DNA of 64,000 nt, taken from contig NZ_JAGIOP010000001.1 of assembly GCF_017876775.1 (NCBI RefSeq), positions 496,001 to 560,000 on the forward strand. Direction: 5' to 3'. This document shows positions 7,895 to 17,657 of this stretch, piece after piece. The DNA comes from Mycolicibacterium lutetiense (GTDB lineage Bacteria > Actinomycetota > Actinomycetes > Mycobacteriales > Mycobacteriaceae). A program made the position numbers and the translations under genes. The first letter of the stretch is position 1; every line of letters begins with the position of its first letter. The notes beneath the pieces are model-generated. The model saw only the letters and a program-made list of their open reading frames with translations. It was not told the origin of the DNA and did not search any database.

Positions 7895-9445
7895 TCAGTC
7901 TCTGGCCAGGAATTCGTGCAGCTTCTCGACCACCTGGTCGACGCTGAAGCTGGCCGGTGGGTGCCGCGGCGGGAACTCCTTGAACGTCTCGAGGAACTTC
8001 GTCGCCATCGCCGTCGCGTAGAACACGAAGAAGTCATGCCGCAGCAGCCACTCGTAATACGTGTTCGAGGTGATGTCGGCGTACTCGAACGGGTCGGTCC
8101 GCAGGTTGAACAGCTTCGGTACGCGCAGCGGGGTGAACGGTTCGGCCCAGATCCGCAGGGTGCCCTGGCACCGCTGCTCCTGGAAGACGATCTTCCAGTT
8201 CTCGAACCGCATGGCGACCAGATCGGCGTCGTCGGAGAAGTAGAAGAACCCGCGTCGGGGACTCTCGTCGGCTTCGCCGGTCAGGTAGGGCAGCAGGTTG
8301 TAGCCGTCGATGTGCACCTTGTACTCGGTTTGTCCGTCGGCTCCCGCCTTGTGACCCGTCTTGAGCTTCTCGCTGATGTCGGGGTCGCCTGCGGCGGCCA
8401 GCAGGGTCGGCAGCCAGTCATGATGCTGAATGATCTCGTTGGACACCGTGCCCGCCTTGATCTTTCCGGGCCAGCGAATCAGCTCCGGGACCCGGAAGGC
8501 GCCCTCCCAGTTGGTGTCCTTCTCGCTGCGGAACGGGGTGGTGCCGCCGTCGGGCCAGGTGTTGCGGTGTGGGCCGTTGTCGGTGGAGTAGATGACGATG
8601 GTGTCCTCGGCGATGCCGAGTTCGTCGAGCACGTTGAGCACCGTTCCCACGTTGCGGTCGTGGTCGATCATCGTGTCGTGGTACGGCGACTGCCACAACC
8701 CGGCCTGCCCGCGGCTTTCGGGCTTGGTGTGGGTGTAGAGGTGCATGTGGGTGAAGTTGCACCACACGAAGAACGGATTGTCGGCGTCGTGCTGCCGTTT
8801 GATGTAGTCGACGGTGGCAGCGGCGATGTCCTCGTCGATGGTTTCCATCCGCTTGGTGGTCAGCGGGCCGGTGTCTTCGATGGTCTGCTTGCCGACGGGT
8901 CCGTACTTCGAGTCATCGGGTTCGCCGGACACCTCCGAGGTGGCCTTGCACTTCAAGACGCCACGTGGCTTGGCCAGGTTGTACAGCCTGGGGTAGCGAT
9001 CCTCGTGCGGGTAGTCGAAATTCTCCGGTTCCTCCTCGGCGTTGAGGTGGTACAGGTTGCCGAAGAACTCGTCGAAGCCGTGGAGAGTCGGCAGATACTT
9101 GTTGAGGTCGCCGAAGTGGTTCTTGCCGAACTGCCCGGTGGCGTAACCCATCGGCTTGAGCAACTCGGCGATGGTCGGATCCTCGGCGGCCCAACCGATG
9201 TCGGCGCCCGGGATGCCAACTTTGCTCATTCCGGTGCGGTACACACTCTGGCCACTGATGAAGGCCGCCCGGCCCGCGGTGCAACTTTGCTCGCCGTAGG
9301 AATCGGTGAATCGCATGCCCTCATTGGCGATGCGGTCGATGTTCGGGGTGCGGTAGCCCATCAGGCCGTCGCTGTAGCAACTGAGATTGCTGATTCCGAT
9401 GTCGTCACCCCAGATGACCAGGATGTTCGGTTTGCCGTTCGGCAT
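7895..9445 (-). CDS. Type I sulfatase (arylsulfatase family)
   Basis: The 516-aa alkaline-phosphatase-fold sulfatase has a metal-binding PNILVIWGDDIG at the N-terminus and the formylglycine signature CTAGR (Cys55-Arg59) in EQSCTAGRAAFISG. GYATGQFGKNHFGD and YSTDNGPH carry further metal and sulfate ligands. There is no signal peptide, so it should act in the cytoplasm, where FGE modifies it. It begins an operon with an HAD hydrolase and the cognate FGE. The substrate is not evident; sulfated lipids, steroids or aryl sulfates are possible. Confidence 0.93.
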   Translation of the reverse strand: MPNGKPNILVIWGDDIGISNLSCYSDGLMGYRTPNIDRIANEGMRFTDSYGEQSCTAGRAAFISGQSVYRTGMSKVGIPGADIGWAAEDPTIAELLKPMGYATGQFGKNHFGDLNKYLPTLHGFDEFFGNLYHLNAEEEPENFDYPHEDRYPRLYNLAKPRGVLKCKATSEVSGEPDDSKYGPVGKQTIEDTGPLTTKRMETIDEDIAAATVDYIKRQHDADNPFFVWCNFTHMHLYTHTKPESRGQAGLWQSPYHDTMIDHDRNVGTVLNVLDELGIAEDTIVIYSTDNGPHRNTWPDGGTTPFRSEKDTNWEGAFRVPELIRWPGKIKAGTVSNEIIQHHDWLPTLLAAAGDPDISEKLKTGHKAGADGQTEYKVHIDGYNLLPYLTGEADESPRRGFFYFSDDADLVAMRFENWKIVFQEQRCQGTLRIWAEPFTPLRVPKLFNLRTDPFEYADITSNTYYEWLLRHDFFVFYATAMATKFLETFKEFPPRHPPASFSVDQVVEKLHEFLARD

Positions 9446-9588
9446 GGTTAGGTCCTTCCGCGCGGAAAATCCTGTGCGAGTTGAACTTTATGCTCAGGTG
9501 CGCGATAGCGCCGCGGAACGCGCCTCGAGGCGGACCCGAGATCGCCCACTCAGGCGTGGCTGCGACTGCCAGATGGTAAGACCGGAGC

Positions 9589-10671
9589 ATGAGCCAGGCG
9601 AGGGGATCCGAGGCTGTTCGTACCCTGCACCCGGGCTACTTCGCGCTCGTCATGGCCACGGGGATCGTGTCCATCGCGGCGCAGTATCACCGCACCTACG
9701 CACTGTCGGTGGTGTTGATGTGGCTGGCGGGGATCTCCTATGTGGTCCTGGTCGTGCTGGTGGCCGTGCGGATCATTGTGTTCCGGCGCGAGTTCATCGA
9801 GGATCTGACCGACCCGCGGCGCGGCTTCGCGATGTTCACCTTCGTCGCCGCGACCGGCGTGCTGGGTACCCGGGTGGCCACTGACGATCATTACGGCCTG
9901 GCCTTCGGACTGCTGGCGGTCGGGTGGTTGGCCTGGCTGGTGTTGGGGTACGTGGTGCCGTGGACGGCGGTACTCGGGCGCGCGGCCCGACCGGTCCTGC
10001 AGAGCGCCAACGGCACCTGGTTCATCTGGGTGGTCGCCAGTCAGTCGATCGCCGTGCTGGCGGCGGCACTGCAACCCCAGATCGCCCAGGGCCGAAGTGA
10101 ATTGGCGTTGCTGGCCGTGTTTTCCTGGTCCGTCGGGATATTTCTGTACGGGGCGGCCGGCATGTTCGTCGCACTCAGGATGCTGATGTACCCGCTGCGG
10201 CCCGAGGACCTCACCCCGCCCTACTGGGTCGCCATGGGGGCCACCGCGATCACCGTCGTGGCCGGTGCCCGGATCGTGGAAATGGCCGACGCCCCGATGG
10301 TCGCGGCCACCCGCGGTCTCATCGCCGGTACCTCGGTCTTCTTCTGGGCGTTCGGCACCTGGCTGATTCCACCGCTGATCGCCGCAGGTATCTGGCGGCA
10401 CGTCGTGCATCGCATCCCGTTGCGGTACGACGCGACGATGTGGAGCGTGGTGTTCCCGCTCGGGATGTACGGCGTCGGTGGCCACTACCTCGGGCAGGCC
10501 GATCAGTTGCCGATCGTGGAAAGCATCGGCTACCTCGAGGGCTGGGTGGCGCTGGCGGCGTGGGCGGTGACGTTCGTGGCGATGCTGCGCCACCTTTTCC
10601 TCACACTGTGGCCTGGTATCCGCGGCCGATCCGGTGCACCCTTGGAGGTGGAGGGTGATCGACATGTATGA
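9589..10671 (+). CDS. TDT family transporter (TehA/SLAC1-like membrane protein)
   Basis: The 360-aa product has about ten hydrophobic helices. The first contains HPGYFALVMATGIVSIA, a hallmark of tellurite-resistance/dicarboxylate (TDT) transporters, and PPYWVAMGATAITVVAG occurs near residue 210. Family members are anion or dicarboxylate channels; the substrate here is unknown. The start is the ATG at 9589. Its stop overlaps the ATG of the DUF1876 gene by 8 bp, so the two are translated from one message. Confidence 0.85.
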   Translation: MSQARGSEAVRTLHPGYFALVMATGIVSIAAQYHRTYALSVVLMWLAGISYVVLVVLVAVRIIVFRREFIEDLTDPRRGFAMFTFVAATGVLGTRVATDDHYGLAFGLLAVGWLAWLVLGYVVPWTAVLGRAARPVLQSANGTWFIWVVASQSIAVLAAALQPQIAQGRSELALLAVFSWSVGIFLYGAAGMFVALRMLMYPLRPEDLTPPYWVAMGATAITVVAGARIVEMADAPMVAATRGLIAGTSVFFWAFGTWLIPPLIAAGIWRHVVHRIPLRYDATMWSVVFPLGMYGVGGHYLGQADQLPIVESIGYLEGWVALAAWAVTFVAMLRHLFLTLWPGIRGRSGAPLEVEGDRHV

Positions 10672-10939
10672 CAAGGACCTGACCAACAAATGGCTCGTCG
10701 AGATCGAGTTCTCCGAGGACGAGATCCACACCCACGCCACGGCCCGGGCGGAGGTGCGCGATGACACGATGTCCACCACCGGAGATTCCTACCGCAACCC
10801 GAGAGACCCGGGTGCACCGATGATCGGTGAGGAGATCGCCGCGGCCCGTGCGCTTATCGCTTTGGGCAGCGATCTACTGCATGCCGCATCGGCGCGCATC
10901 GAACAGTCGACGCACCATCCGGTGCATCTGTACCGCTGA
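10664..10939 (+). CDS. DUF1876 family protein
   Basis: The 91-aa protein belongs to the DUF1876 family, whose M. tuberculosis members Rv1738 and Rv2632c have a dsRBD-like fold compared with ribosome hibernation factors. The conserved C-terminal part is PMIGEEIAAARALIALG through THHPVHLYR. The ATG at 10664 is used, with GAGG about 9 bp upstream; an in-frame GTG at 10655 is possible. No DosR box was found, unlike Rv1738. The overlap with the transporter gene suggests co-expression. Confidence 0.85.
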   Translation: MYDKDLTNKWLVEIEFSEDEIHTHATARAEVRDDTMSTTGDSYRNPRDPGAPMIGEEIAAARALIALGSDLLHAASARIEQSTHHPVHLYR

Positions 10940-10946
10940 TTGCCTT

Positions 10947-12026
10947 CTAGGCAGTCTGCTTGGCGTCGGACGCCATCTCACGGAACAGGTCGACGTAGTA
11001 GGGCATGCACTCGGCCATGGCCTGCTCGGTGGTGAACAACGGCTCGTAGCCCAGGTCGCGTTTGGCCTTGGCGATCGAGAAGTAGTTGTTGAGGTAAAGC
11101 CGTTCCACCGCAAGGGGTTCGATCAGCGGCTCGGGCAGAGCGAACTTGAAGTGCAGCCACTGCCAGGCCATCATCACCTTGTGCACGAGCTTGCCTGACA
11201 CGTAGAACGTCGGCAGTGGGCGTCCGCACGCGGCGAGCACCGGGCGGGCGAACTCGAACATGTTGATCGGCTCGCCGTCGTTGATGAAGTAGGCCTGGCC
11301 GGGTGCGGTGCCGCCGGGGACCAGATGCTGGCCGGCCAGGATGAACCCGTGGATCAGGTTGTGCACGTAGGAGTTGTCGAGCTTGATGTTCTTGTTGCCG
11401 ACGAGCACCTTCACGTGTCCGGAGAGCACGTTCTCGAACACCTTGCGGAACATGGTCTGGTCGCCACGACCCCAGATGCCGCTGGGCCGGATGGCGCACG
11501 TCAGCATGTCGTGCTTGCCGTTCTCGCTGAGCACGAACTTCTCGGCGACGACCTTGGTCTCGGTGTAGAGGTCGTTGAACCGGGTCGTGTACGGCATGGT
11601 CTCGTCGCCGTTGACGATGTCCTGCCCACCCATCACGACGCTGTTGGACGCGGTGTAGACGAAGCGCTTGACGCCCGCCTCCTGTCCCGCGTGCACGAGG
11701 TTCTTGGTGCCCTCGACGTTGACGGCGAAGCTGCGCTGCCGGTATTCCTCGGTGACCGAGGCGCCGCCCATCAGGTCGATGATGGCGGCGGTGTGGATGA
11801 TCGTGTCGATGTCCTTGACGGCTGCGGCCACGGTCGGCTTGTCGCAGATGTCGCCCTCGATGACCTCAAGGCCGGCGTGATCGCCCAGTGGCGACGGCGC
11901 GCGGTCGAAGGAACGCACCGTGTATCCGCGGTCGAGCAGTTCGGTCACCAGATTGGCCCCGACGAAGCCGGAGCCGCCGGTCACCAGGACGCGGCCGAGT
12001 TCAGTGGTCAGAGATGCGTCACCCAT
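10947..12026 (-). CDS. hsd: 3beta-hydroxysteroid dehydrogenase / 3-beta-HSD family (cholesterol oxidation)
   Basis: This 359-aa extended SDR corresponds to Rv1106c, the mycobacterial enzyme that oxidises cholesterol to cholest-4-en-3-one with NAD. It shows TGGSGFVGAN for cofactor binding, DLYTETK as the Tyr-x-x-x-Lys pair, and the membrane-associated C-terminal region typical of 3beta-HSDs (FYVSGKLVHKVMMAWQW). The start is the ATG at 12026, 15 bp from a perfect KstR-type box. It precedes the xseBA genes in the same orientation as in M. tuberculosis, but the box implies separate control. Confidence 0.93.
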   Translation of the reverse strand: MGDASLTTELGRVLVTGGSGFVGANLVTELLDRGYTVRSFDRAPSPLGDHAGLEVIEGDICDKPTVAAAVKDIDTIIHTAAIIDLMGGASVTEEYRQRSFAVNVEGTKNLVHAGQEAGVKRFVYTASNSVVMGGQDIVNGDETMPYTTRFNDLYTETKVVAEKFVLSENGKHDMLTCAIRPSGIWGRGDQTMFRKVFENVLSGHVKVLVGNKNIKLDNSYVHNLIHGFILAGQHLVPGGTAPGQAYFINDGEPINMFEFARPVLAACGRPLPTFYVSGKLVHKVMMAWQWLHFKFALPEPLIEPLAVERLYLNNYFSIAKAKRDLGYEPLFTTEQAMAECMPYYVDLFREMASDAKQTA

Positions 12027-12041
12027 GACGGGCAGCTTAAC

Positions 12042-12055
12042 TGAAACAGGTTCCA
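12042..12055. promoter_or_regulatory. Candidate KstR operator upstream of 3beta-HSD
   Basis: TGAAACAGGTTCCA matches TNNAACNNGTTNNA exactly and lies 15 bp upstream of the 3beta-HSD start. This agrees with the known KstR control of the M. smegmatis 3beta-HSD gene. Confidence 0.85.
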
Positions 12056-12089
12056 GTTTCGAGGGTGATCGGCAAGCGTGGTTGCTGGG

Positions 12090-12308
12090 TCAGTCCTCGT
12101 CGGACTCGCGGGCCGCCAATGCCTGCTCGACGCGCTGCCGTGCTCCGGCTAAATGTTCTTCGCAGCGTTGTGCCAGCTTCTCGCCTCGTTCCCAGAGGTT
12201 GAGCGAAGCATCGAGGTCGAGCCCACCCTGCTCCAACTGCTGCACGACGGCGATCAGCTCATCACGGGCCTCTTCATAGCCAAGTTCACTAATAGGCTTA
12301 ATACTCAC
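12090..12308 (-). CDS. xseB: Exodeoxyribonuclease VII small subunit
   Basis: The 72-aa helical small subunit of exonuclease VII has the family core LGYEEARDELIAVVQQLEQG followed by LDASLNLWERGEKLAQRCEEHL. The start GTG at 12308 has AAGGG about 10 bp upstream; another GTG at 12317 is possible but its ribosome binding site would be too close. It follows xseA directly and forms the holoenzyme that degrades single-stranded DNA. Confidence 0.93.
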   Translation of the reverse strand: MSIKPISELGYEEARDELIAVVQQLEQGGLDLDASLNLWERGEKLAQRCEEHLAGARQRVEQALAARESDED

Positions 12309-12321
12309 GCTGTTCACACCC

Positions 12322-13551
12322 TTACTCGCTACCGTCGCTGACCGCTGAGATGACGCCGTCGGGGACCCGCACCCGCAGGCGGGTGCCGATCGGCGCGTCG
12401 GACACCGACCGAAGAACCGATGGCGACCCGGACGCCGGGACCGCCTGGACCACCGCATACCCGCGGGCCAGGGTGGCCGCCGGACCGAGCGCGGTCAGCC
12501 GTGCCGACAGGTGGCCGACGGTATCGGTCTCCGCGGCGATGAGCCGCGTGATGTCACGTTGGGCGGTGGTCCTGGCGCGCGCGATCTCGTCGGCGCGGGC
12601 AGTCAGCGCCGCCAGGGGTTGCGCGAGTACCGGGCGGCTTCGCAACTGCTCCAGGTGATGCTGCTCGCGATGCACCCAGTTGCGTAGCGCGCGGGCGCTG
12701 CGTCGGTGCAGATCGGTGATCAAAGCCTGTTCGGCGGCCGCGTCGGGGACGATCCGTTTGGCCGCGTCGGTCGGGGTGGCCGCGCGCAGGTCGGCGACGA
12801 GATCAGACAGGGGAGTGTCGGGTTCGTGGCCGATCGCGCTGACCACAGGGGTGCGGCAGGCGGCGATGGCCCGGCACAGCGTCTCGTCGGAGAACGGCAG
12901 CAGGTCCTCGACGCTGCCGCCACCGCGGGCCAGGACGATGACGTCGACGTCGGGATCGGCGTCCAACTCCGCGAGCGCCTCCACGATCTGGGGAACGGCA
13001 TTGGGCCCCTGAACGATCGTGTTGCGGATCGCGAAGCGCACCGCGGGCCAGCGGGTGGTGGCGACCGTCGTCACGTCCCGCTCGGCGGCCGAGGCGCGTC
13101 CGGTGATGAGGCCGATGGTGTTGGGGAGGAACGGGATCGGCCGTTTGAGGCGTGGGTCGAACAGCCCCTCGGCCTCCAGCAGCCGACGCAGCCGCTCGAT
13201 CCGGGCCAGCAGCTCGCCGACGCCGACCGCGCGAATCTCACTGACCCGCAACGAGAATGTGCCGCGGCCCGTGTAGAAATTGGGCTTGCCGCAGATGATC
13301 ACCTGGGTGCCCTCGGACAGCTTGACCGGGGCGTTGCGCACGAGATCGCGTGGGCAGGTCAGCGTCAGGGACATATCGGCCGCCGGATCCCGCAGCACCA
13401 TGAAAACGGTTTTGGAATCCGGACGGATCTTGAGTTCGGTCAGCTGGCCCTCGACCCACACCGGGCCGAGCCGGTCGATCCACTTGGCGACGCGGGTCGC
13501 CACGGCGCGGACCGGCCAGGGGTTCTCCGGCGACTGGCCCGGTTCGGTCAC
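12322..13551 (-). CDS. xseA: Exodeoxyribonuclease VII large subunit
   Basis: The 409-aa catalytic subunit has an N-terminal OB-fold ([20 protein letters not shown]), the central nuclease domain with [14 protein letters not shown] and [13 protein letters not shown], and [17 protein letters not shown], then a long helical arm. The length is normal. The GTG start overlaps the TGA of the upstream Rv1109c-like gene (GTGA). The order Rv1109c, xseA, xseB, hsd equals the M. tuberculosis arrangement. Confidence 0.95.
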   Translation of the reverse strand: MTEPGQSPENPWPVRAVATRVAKWIDRLGPVWVEGQLTELKIRPDSKTVFMVLRDPAADMSLTLTCPRDLVRNAPVKLSEGTQVIICGKPNFYTGRGTFSLRVSEIRAVGVGELLARIERLRRLLEAEGLFDPRLKRPIPFLPNTIGLITGRASAAERDVTTVATTRWPAVRFAIRNTIVQGPNAVPQIVEALAELDADPDVDVIVLARGGGSVEDLLPFSDETLCRAIAACRTPVVSAIGHEPDTPLSDLVADLRAATPTDAAKRIVPDAAAEQALITDLHRRSARALRNWVHREQHHLEQLRSRPVLAQPLAALTARADEIARARTTAQRDITRLIAAETDTVGHLSARLTALGPAATLARGYAVVQAVPASGSPSVLRSVSDAPIGTRLRVRVPDGVISAVSDGSE

Positions 13552-14108
13552 TTCGCGGTCGCGCGGGTGATCCTGTTGGCGAGCAACGTGACGTACGGTG
13601 CACGGGCCCGGCCGGCCTCCTCAAAGGCCAGCAGCGTCTCAAGATCAGCCACGCGCAGCGAGGTCAACCGGGCGCGAAGCTGCGCCAGCGTCAGCGCGTC
13701 GTACCCGAGTTCGGCCGCGATGTCCGGCGCCGCTCCCGAGCCGGAGGCACGTGCGGCCTTGCCGTTCGTCGCAGCGGCGGCCTCGGGCTCCCCGGTGCTG
13801 TACAGCGCGAACCGCCCCTCGGTGCGCCGCTCGTCGTCGGCGTCGTCAGTGAGGCCGGAGTCGATGTCTTCGTCGAAGGTGGCCCACTCGGGCTGCTCGT
13901 CCTTGGGCGGAAAAATCTGTTCGAGCGTTTCGTCGCCCTTGACGACCAGTTCGGCGAGGTTCTGCTGGACGTGCATGAAAATGTTGGCCGCCTGGCTGGC
14001 CACCGTCATGGGGTACGTCAGGATGGTTTGGGGCAGCTTGCGCGTTTCCTCGATCGCGGTCGCAGCCGCGCCCACCAGCAGCCGGACCCCGTACGGTGCA
14101 GTTCCCAT
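13548..14108 (-). CDS. Lipid droplet-associated/Rv1109c-like protein
   Basis: The 186-aa product has a hydrophobic N-terminal half ([21 protein letters not shown] and [24 protein letters not shown]), then an acidic linker and a C-terminal helical [20 protein letters not shown] segment ending [16 protein letters not shown]. This is the pattern of the actinobacterial lipid-droplet-associated protein family. The gene is coupled to xseA by a stop/start overlap and is divergent from ispH. Confidence 0.75.
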   Translation of the reverse strand: MGTAPYGVRLLVGAAATAIEETRKLPQTILTYPMTVASQAANIFMHVQQNLAELVVKGDETLEQIFPPKDEQPEWATFDEDIDSGLTDDADDERRTEGRFALYSTGEPEAAAATNGKAARASGSGAAPDIAAELGYDALTLAQLRARLTSLRVADLETLLAFEEAGRARAPYVTLLANRITRATAK

Positions 14109-14162
14109 GGCCCACAGCCTACGGCTGGCTGGGTGCCGCGGTGGCCCCGTACCCTTGGAGAC

Positions 14163-15173
14163 ATGCCGCCGACAATCAACATGGGTATCCCGGGTGCCAC
14201 GAGCTCGGTGAGGTCAGGCGGTTCGCAAGCCTCGGGCAAGCGAGTCCTGCTGGCCGAACCGCGCGGATACTGCGCCGGGGTCGACCGCGCCGTCGAGACC
14301 GTCGAGCGCGCCCTGGAGAAGCACGGCGCGCCGGTCTACGTCCGGCACGAGATCGTGCACAACCGGCACGTGGTGGAGACATTGGCCAAGGCCGGCGCCG
14401 TATTCGTCGACGAGACCGACCAGGTCCCCGAAGGTGCCATCGTGGTGTTCTCGGCACACGGCGTGGCACCGACGGTTCACGTCGAGGCGGCCGCCCGCAA
14501 TCTCAAAACGATCGACGCCACCTGCCCGCTGGTCACCAAGGTGCACAACGAGGCCAAGCGGTTCGCCCGTGACGACTACGACATCCTGTTGGTCGGCCAC
14601 ACCGGGCACGAGGAGGTCGTCGGTACCGCCGGCGAGGCGCCCGATCACGTGCAGGTCGTCGACAATCCGGACGCGGTCGACAAGGTCACGGTGCGGGACC
14701 CGAACAAGGTCATCTGGCTGTCGCAGACCACGCTGAGCGTCGACGAGACCATGGAGACGGTGCGCCGGCTGCGGGAGAAGTTCCCGACGCTGCAGGATCC
14801 GCCGAGTGACGACATCTGCTACGCCACCCAGAACCGCCAGGTCGCGGTCAAGGCGATGGCGCCCGAATGCGAGCTGGTGATCGTGGTCGGCTCGAACAAC
14901 TCATCCAACTCGGTTCGGCTGGTCGAGGTGGCTCTCGGTGCAGGATCCGATGCGGCTCACCTGGTCGACTACGCCGAGGACATCGATCCGGCCTGGCTGG
15001 AGGGCGTCACCACGGTGGGCGTCACCTCCGGGGCATCGGTGCCCGAGGTGCTGGTGCGCGGTGTGCTCGAACGGCTTGCCGAGTACGGCTACGGGACCGT
15101 GCAGCCCGTGACCACCGCCAACGAAACGTTGGTGTTCGCGCTGCCGCGTGAGATCCGTCCGCCGCGCGCCTGA
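14163..15173 (+). CDS. ispH: 4-hydroxy-3-methylbut-2-enyl diphosphate reductase
   Basis: The 336-aa IspH/LytB iron-sulfur enzyme performs the last step of the MEP isoprenoid pathway, making IPP and DMAPP. The three [4Fe-4S] ligands are in [20 protein letters not shown] and [10 protein letters not shown], and the catalytic glutamate loop and [10 protein letters not shown] are present. The start ATG at 14163 gives [12 protein letters not shown], which parallels LytB2 of M. tuberculosis. GGAG is only 2 bp upstream, and TACCCT at 14150-14155 could be a -10 box for a near-leaderless transcript. Confidence 0.96.
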   Translation: MPPTINMGIPGATSSVRSGGSQASGKRVLLAEPRGYCAGVDRAVETVERALEKHGAPVYVRHEIVHNRHVVETLAKAGAVFVDETDQVPEGAIVVFSAHGVAPTVHVEAAARNLKTIDATCPLVTKVHNEAKRFARDDYDILLVGHTGHEEVVGTAGEAPDHVQVVDNPDAVDKVTVRDPNKVIWLSQTTLSVDETMETVRRLREKFPTLQDPPSDDICYATQNRQVAVKAMAPECELVIVVGSNNSSNSVRLVEVALGAGSDAAHLVDYAEDIDPAWLEGVTTVGVTSGASVPEVLVRGVLERLAEYGYGTVQPVTTANETLVFALPREIRPPRA

Positions 15174-15209
15174 TCCGCGCTGCCCCGGTCGGGGGTCGGT
15201 GACCCGGTT

Positions 15210-16400
15210 TCAGTCGTCGTAGTCCCGGGAGTGACGTCCCCGGGACGCTGCGCCCTTTGGTGAGCGCGGGCGGGTCCGGTGCTCCACCCGGTGATCCTCG
15301 TCGTCAGAACCGCGGTACCGCACCCGCGACACCGGATGGTGCGTCGAACGGCCGGAACCGGTCGGCGGATCGAACGAGTCCTCGAACGGCTGATAGTCGT
15401 CGAATCGGCGGCGCTGCCGCTGCGGGCGCTCACGCGGCGAATCGAACGCGCCGGCCTCACGTCGCTCGGGCGGTGGTTGCTTGCGCGGCTCACGCGGCTG
15501 GGTGCGCACCCGGCGGGGCGGCTCACCGGCCCCGGGCTCGGCCGAGCGCGGGGGCCTGGGCCGCCGTGGCCGCTCGGGAATCCCACGGTCGAGTTCACTG
15601 TCGAGATCGCCGGCGGCTGCCCGGCTGGGGCGGGGGCGCGGCGGTGCGGTGCGTTTGGTCGGCCTGCGCTCGCCCCGGGCCCGTCCGGCGCCCGCTCCGG
15701 CCGCCGCAGCGGCGCCCGTACCCGGTTCTTCGGCCGGACGTCGCCGTGGCGGTCGTTCGGAGGGACGACGGCGCGGCGGGCCGTCCGCGGCAGGATCCTG
15801 CGCGGCGGTCCGGTCCCGGCGCGTCGATGCCACGGCGGGTTTGCGGAGCACCAGCCCGGAAAGTTTTGCTGTGACTGATGACACAATTCCCGCGACGGGT
15901 GTCGCCGTGGCCGTTTTGGCGCCCTTGGCCGTCCCGGACGCGTCGTCCACTTCGGTTTCGTTGCGCGACGTCAGGCCGATGTACCACCGGCCGAGGCCGA
16001 TCAGCAACACCGTGGCCGAGAGGAACAGCATCAGCGGAAAACGTTCGATCAGGGGATATCCGCAGTTGATGGCCAGGTCTTTGACGCCCTGCAGCTCGCC
16101 CCCGTGGAACAGGAAATAAGACCCGGGTACCGCGACGAACAAAATCAGTGGGGGCTGGATCACCGCGGTGAACAGCCCGGCCTGCTGAACGGCCAGCACC
16201 GACCCGATGCAACCGAGGGAATAGCAGATCGCGAACACCGAACTGAGCTCTCGATCGCCCGAACCGGCGTCGAAAGCAAACCCGATCGCGGTAGCCGTGA
16301 CCGCCAAAATGACAGCTCCCCACCACGGCACACCGGCGAATCGCGGGTGTACAGAGCGATGGTCAGCCGGCACTGCCGACTGTGCGCGCTGTCCTGACAC
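15210..16400 (-). CDS. DUF6542-type membrane protein with Arg/Pro-rich tail
   Basis: The roughly 396-aa Rv1111c-like protein has four hydrophobic helices in its first 160 residues (WWGAVILAVTATAIGFAF, LFTAVIQPPLILFVAVPGSY and two more). A C-terminal half of about 200 residues follows, made mostly of Arg, Pro, Ala and Glu and predicted disordered. The GTG at 16400 (VSGQRAQSAVPADHRSV) is preferred; the open frame continues upstream through ychF only by chance. It is convergent with ispH and divergent from ychF. The function is unknown; the basic tail could bind nucleic acid or anionic envelope polymers. Confidence 0.8.
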   Translation of the reverse strand: MSGQRAQSAVPADHRSVHPRFAGVPWWGAVILAVTATAIGFAFDAGSGDRELSSVFAICYSLGCIGSVLAVQQAGLFTAVIQPPLILFVAVPGSYFLFHGGELQGVKDLAINCGYPLIERFPLMLFLSATVLLIGLGRWYIGLTSRNETEVDDASGTAKGAKTATATPVAGIVSSVTAKLSGLVLRKPAVASTRRDRTAAQDPAADGPPRRRPSERPPRRRPAEEPGTGAAAAAGAGAGRARGERRPTKRTAPPRPRPSRAAAGDLDSELDRGIPERPRRPRPPRSAEPGAGEPPRRVRTQPREPRKQPPPERREAGAFDSPRERPQRQRRRFDDYQPFEDSFDPPTGSGRSTHHPVSRVRYRGSDDEDHRVEHRTRPRSPKGAASRGRHSRDYDD

Positions 16401-16484
16401 ACGTAGACCGTACCGGCTCTTTCTGGCCGCGTGCTGCCAGCTCGCGCGGGCGTGCCGGTCACACCGGCCTAGACTCTCTTCCCT

Positions 16485-17558
16485 GTGAGCCTGAACCTGG
16501 GAATCGTCGGTTTGCCGAATGTCGGAAAGTCGACTCTGTTCAATGCCCTGACACGTAACGACGTGTTGGCGGCCAACTACCCGTTTGCGACCATCGAGCC
16601 CAATGAGGGCGTGGTGCCGTTGCCCGATCCCCGGCTCGACAAGCTCGCCGAGATTTTCGGGTCGGAGAAGACCGTGCCGGCCCCGGTGACGTTCGTCGAC
16701 ATCGCCGGGATCGTCAAAGGCGCGTCCGAAGGCGCCGGCCTCGGCAACAAGTTCCTCGCCAACATCCGTGAATGCGATGCCATCTGTCAGGTGGTGCGGG
16801 TGTTCGCCGACGACGACGTGATCCATGTCGACGGACGGGTGGATCCGCGTTCGGACATCGAGGTGATCGAGACCGAGCTGATCCTGGCCGACATGCAGAC
16901 GCTCGAGAAGGCGGTGCCGCGGCTGGAGAAGGAAGCCCGCACCAACAAGGAGCGCAAGTCGGTGCTGGATGCCGCGGTCGCGGCCCAGGCGGTGTTCGAC
17001 GATGGGAAGACGCTGTTCTCCACCGGCAAGGACTGGTCGGTGCTGCGCGAGCTGAACCTGATGACCACCAAGCCGTTCCTGTACGTCTTCAACGCCGACG
17101 AATCGGTGCTGACCGATCAGGCCAAGCAGGCCGAGCTGCGGGAGTTGGTGGCCCCCGCGGACGCGGTGTTCCTGGACGCCAAGATCGAATCGGAGTTGAT
17201 CGAGCTCGACGACGAGTCCGCCAACGAGTTGCTGGAGTCCATCGGGCAGACCGAGCGGGGCCTGGATGCGTTGGCGCGGGCGGGTTTCCACACCCTGCGG
17301 CTGCAGACCTACCTGACGGCCGGGCCGAAGGAATCGCGGGCCTGGACCATCCACCAGGGTGATACCGCGCCCAAGGCGGCCGGCGTGATCCACACCGACT
17401 TCGAGAAGGGCTTCATCAAGGCCGAGGTGGTGTCGTTCGACGATCTCGTCGAGGCCGGCTCGATGGCCGCCGCCAAAGCCGCGGGCAAGGTCCGGATCGA
17501 AGGCAAGGACTACGTGATGGTCGACGGGGACGTGGTGGAGTTCCGCTTCAACGTGTAG
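16485..17558 (+). CDS. ychF: Redox-regulated ATPase YchF (OLA1 family)
   Basis: The 357-aa Obg-family P-loop NTPase has [14 protein letters not shown] (G1), [17 protein letters not shown] (G3) and FNADES (NxxE instead of NKxD), the change that makes YchF prefer ATP. A coiled coil follows, then a C-terminal TGS-like domain ([15 protein letters not shown]). It starts at GTG 16485. It matches Rv1112 in place and sequence type. Family members bind ribosomes and tune stress responses. Confidence 0.95.
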   Translation: MSLNLGIVGLPNVGKSTLFNALTRNDVLAANYPFATIEPNEGVVPLPDPRLDKLAEIFGSEKTVPAPVTFVDIAGIVKGASEGAGLGNKFLANIRECDAICQVVRVFADDDVIHVDGRVDPRSDIEVIETELILADMQTLEKAVPRLEKEARTNKERKSVLDAAVAAQAVFDDGKTLFSTGKDWSVLRELNLMTTKPFLYVFNADESVLTDQAKQAELRELVAPADAVFLDAKIESELIELDDESANELLESIGQTERGLDALARAGFHTLRLQTYLTAGPKESRAWTIHQGDTAPKAAGVIHTDFEKGFIKAEVVSFDDLVEAGSMAAAKAAGKVRIEGKDYVMVDGDVVEFRFNV

Positions 17559-17657
17559 CGGGGCATGCGTCGAACTGCACGCAGTCCGCGCGGATTTCGT
17601 GCGCAAGCCACACGCCCGGTCCTAATGCCGTTTGCCGGTCGTTACTATCGCCTCCTT

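Noticed and set aside
7775..9451. A 558-codon plus-strand frame antisense to the sulfatase
   Set aside because: No domain is recognisable; the minus strand carries a complete sulfatase with CTAGR.
10600..10664. DosR box upstream of the DUF1876 gene
   Set aside because: No sequence close to the GGGACT...AGTCCC palindrome is present.
15210..17606. A 798-codon minus-strand frame covering ychF and the DUF6542-like gene
   Set aside because: Only the part below 16400 reads like a protein; the upstream part is the antisense of ychF, which has all its GTPase-family motifs.
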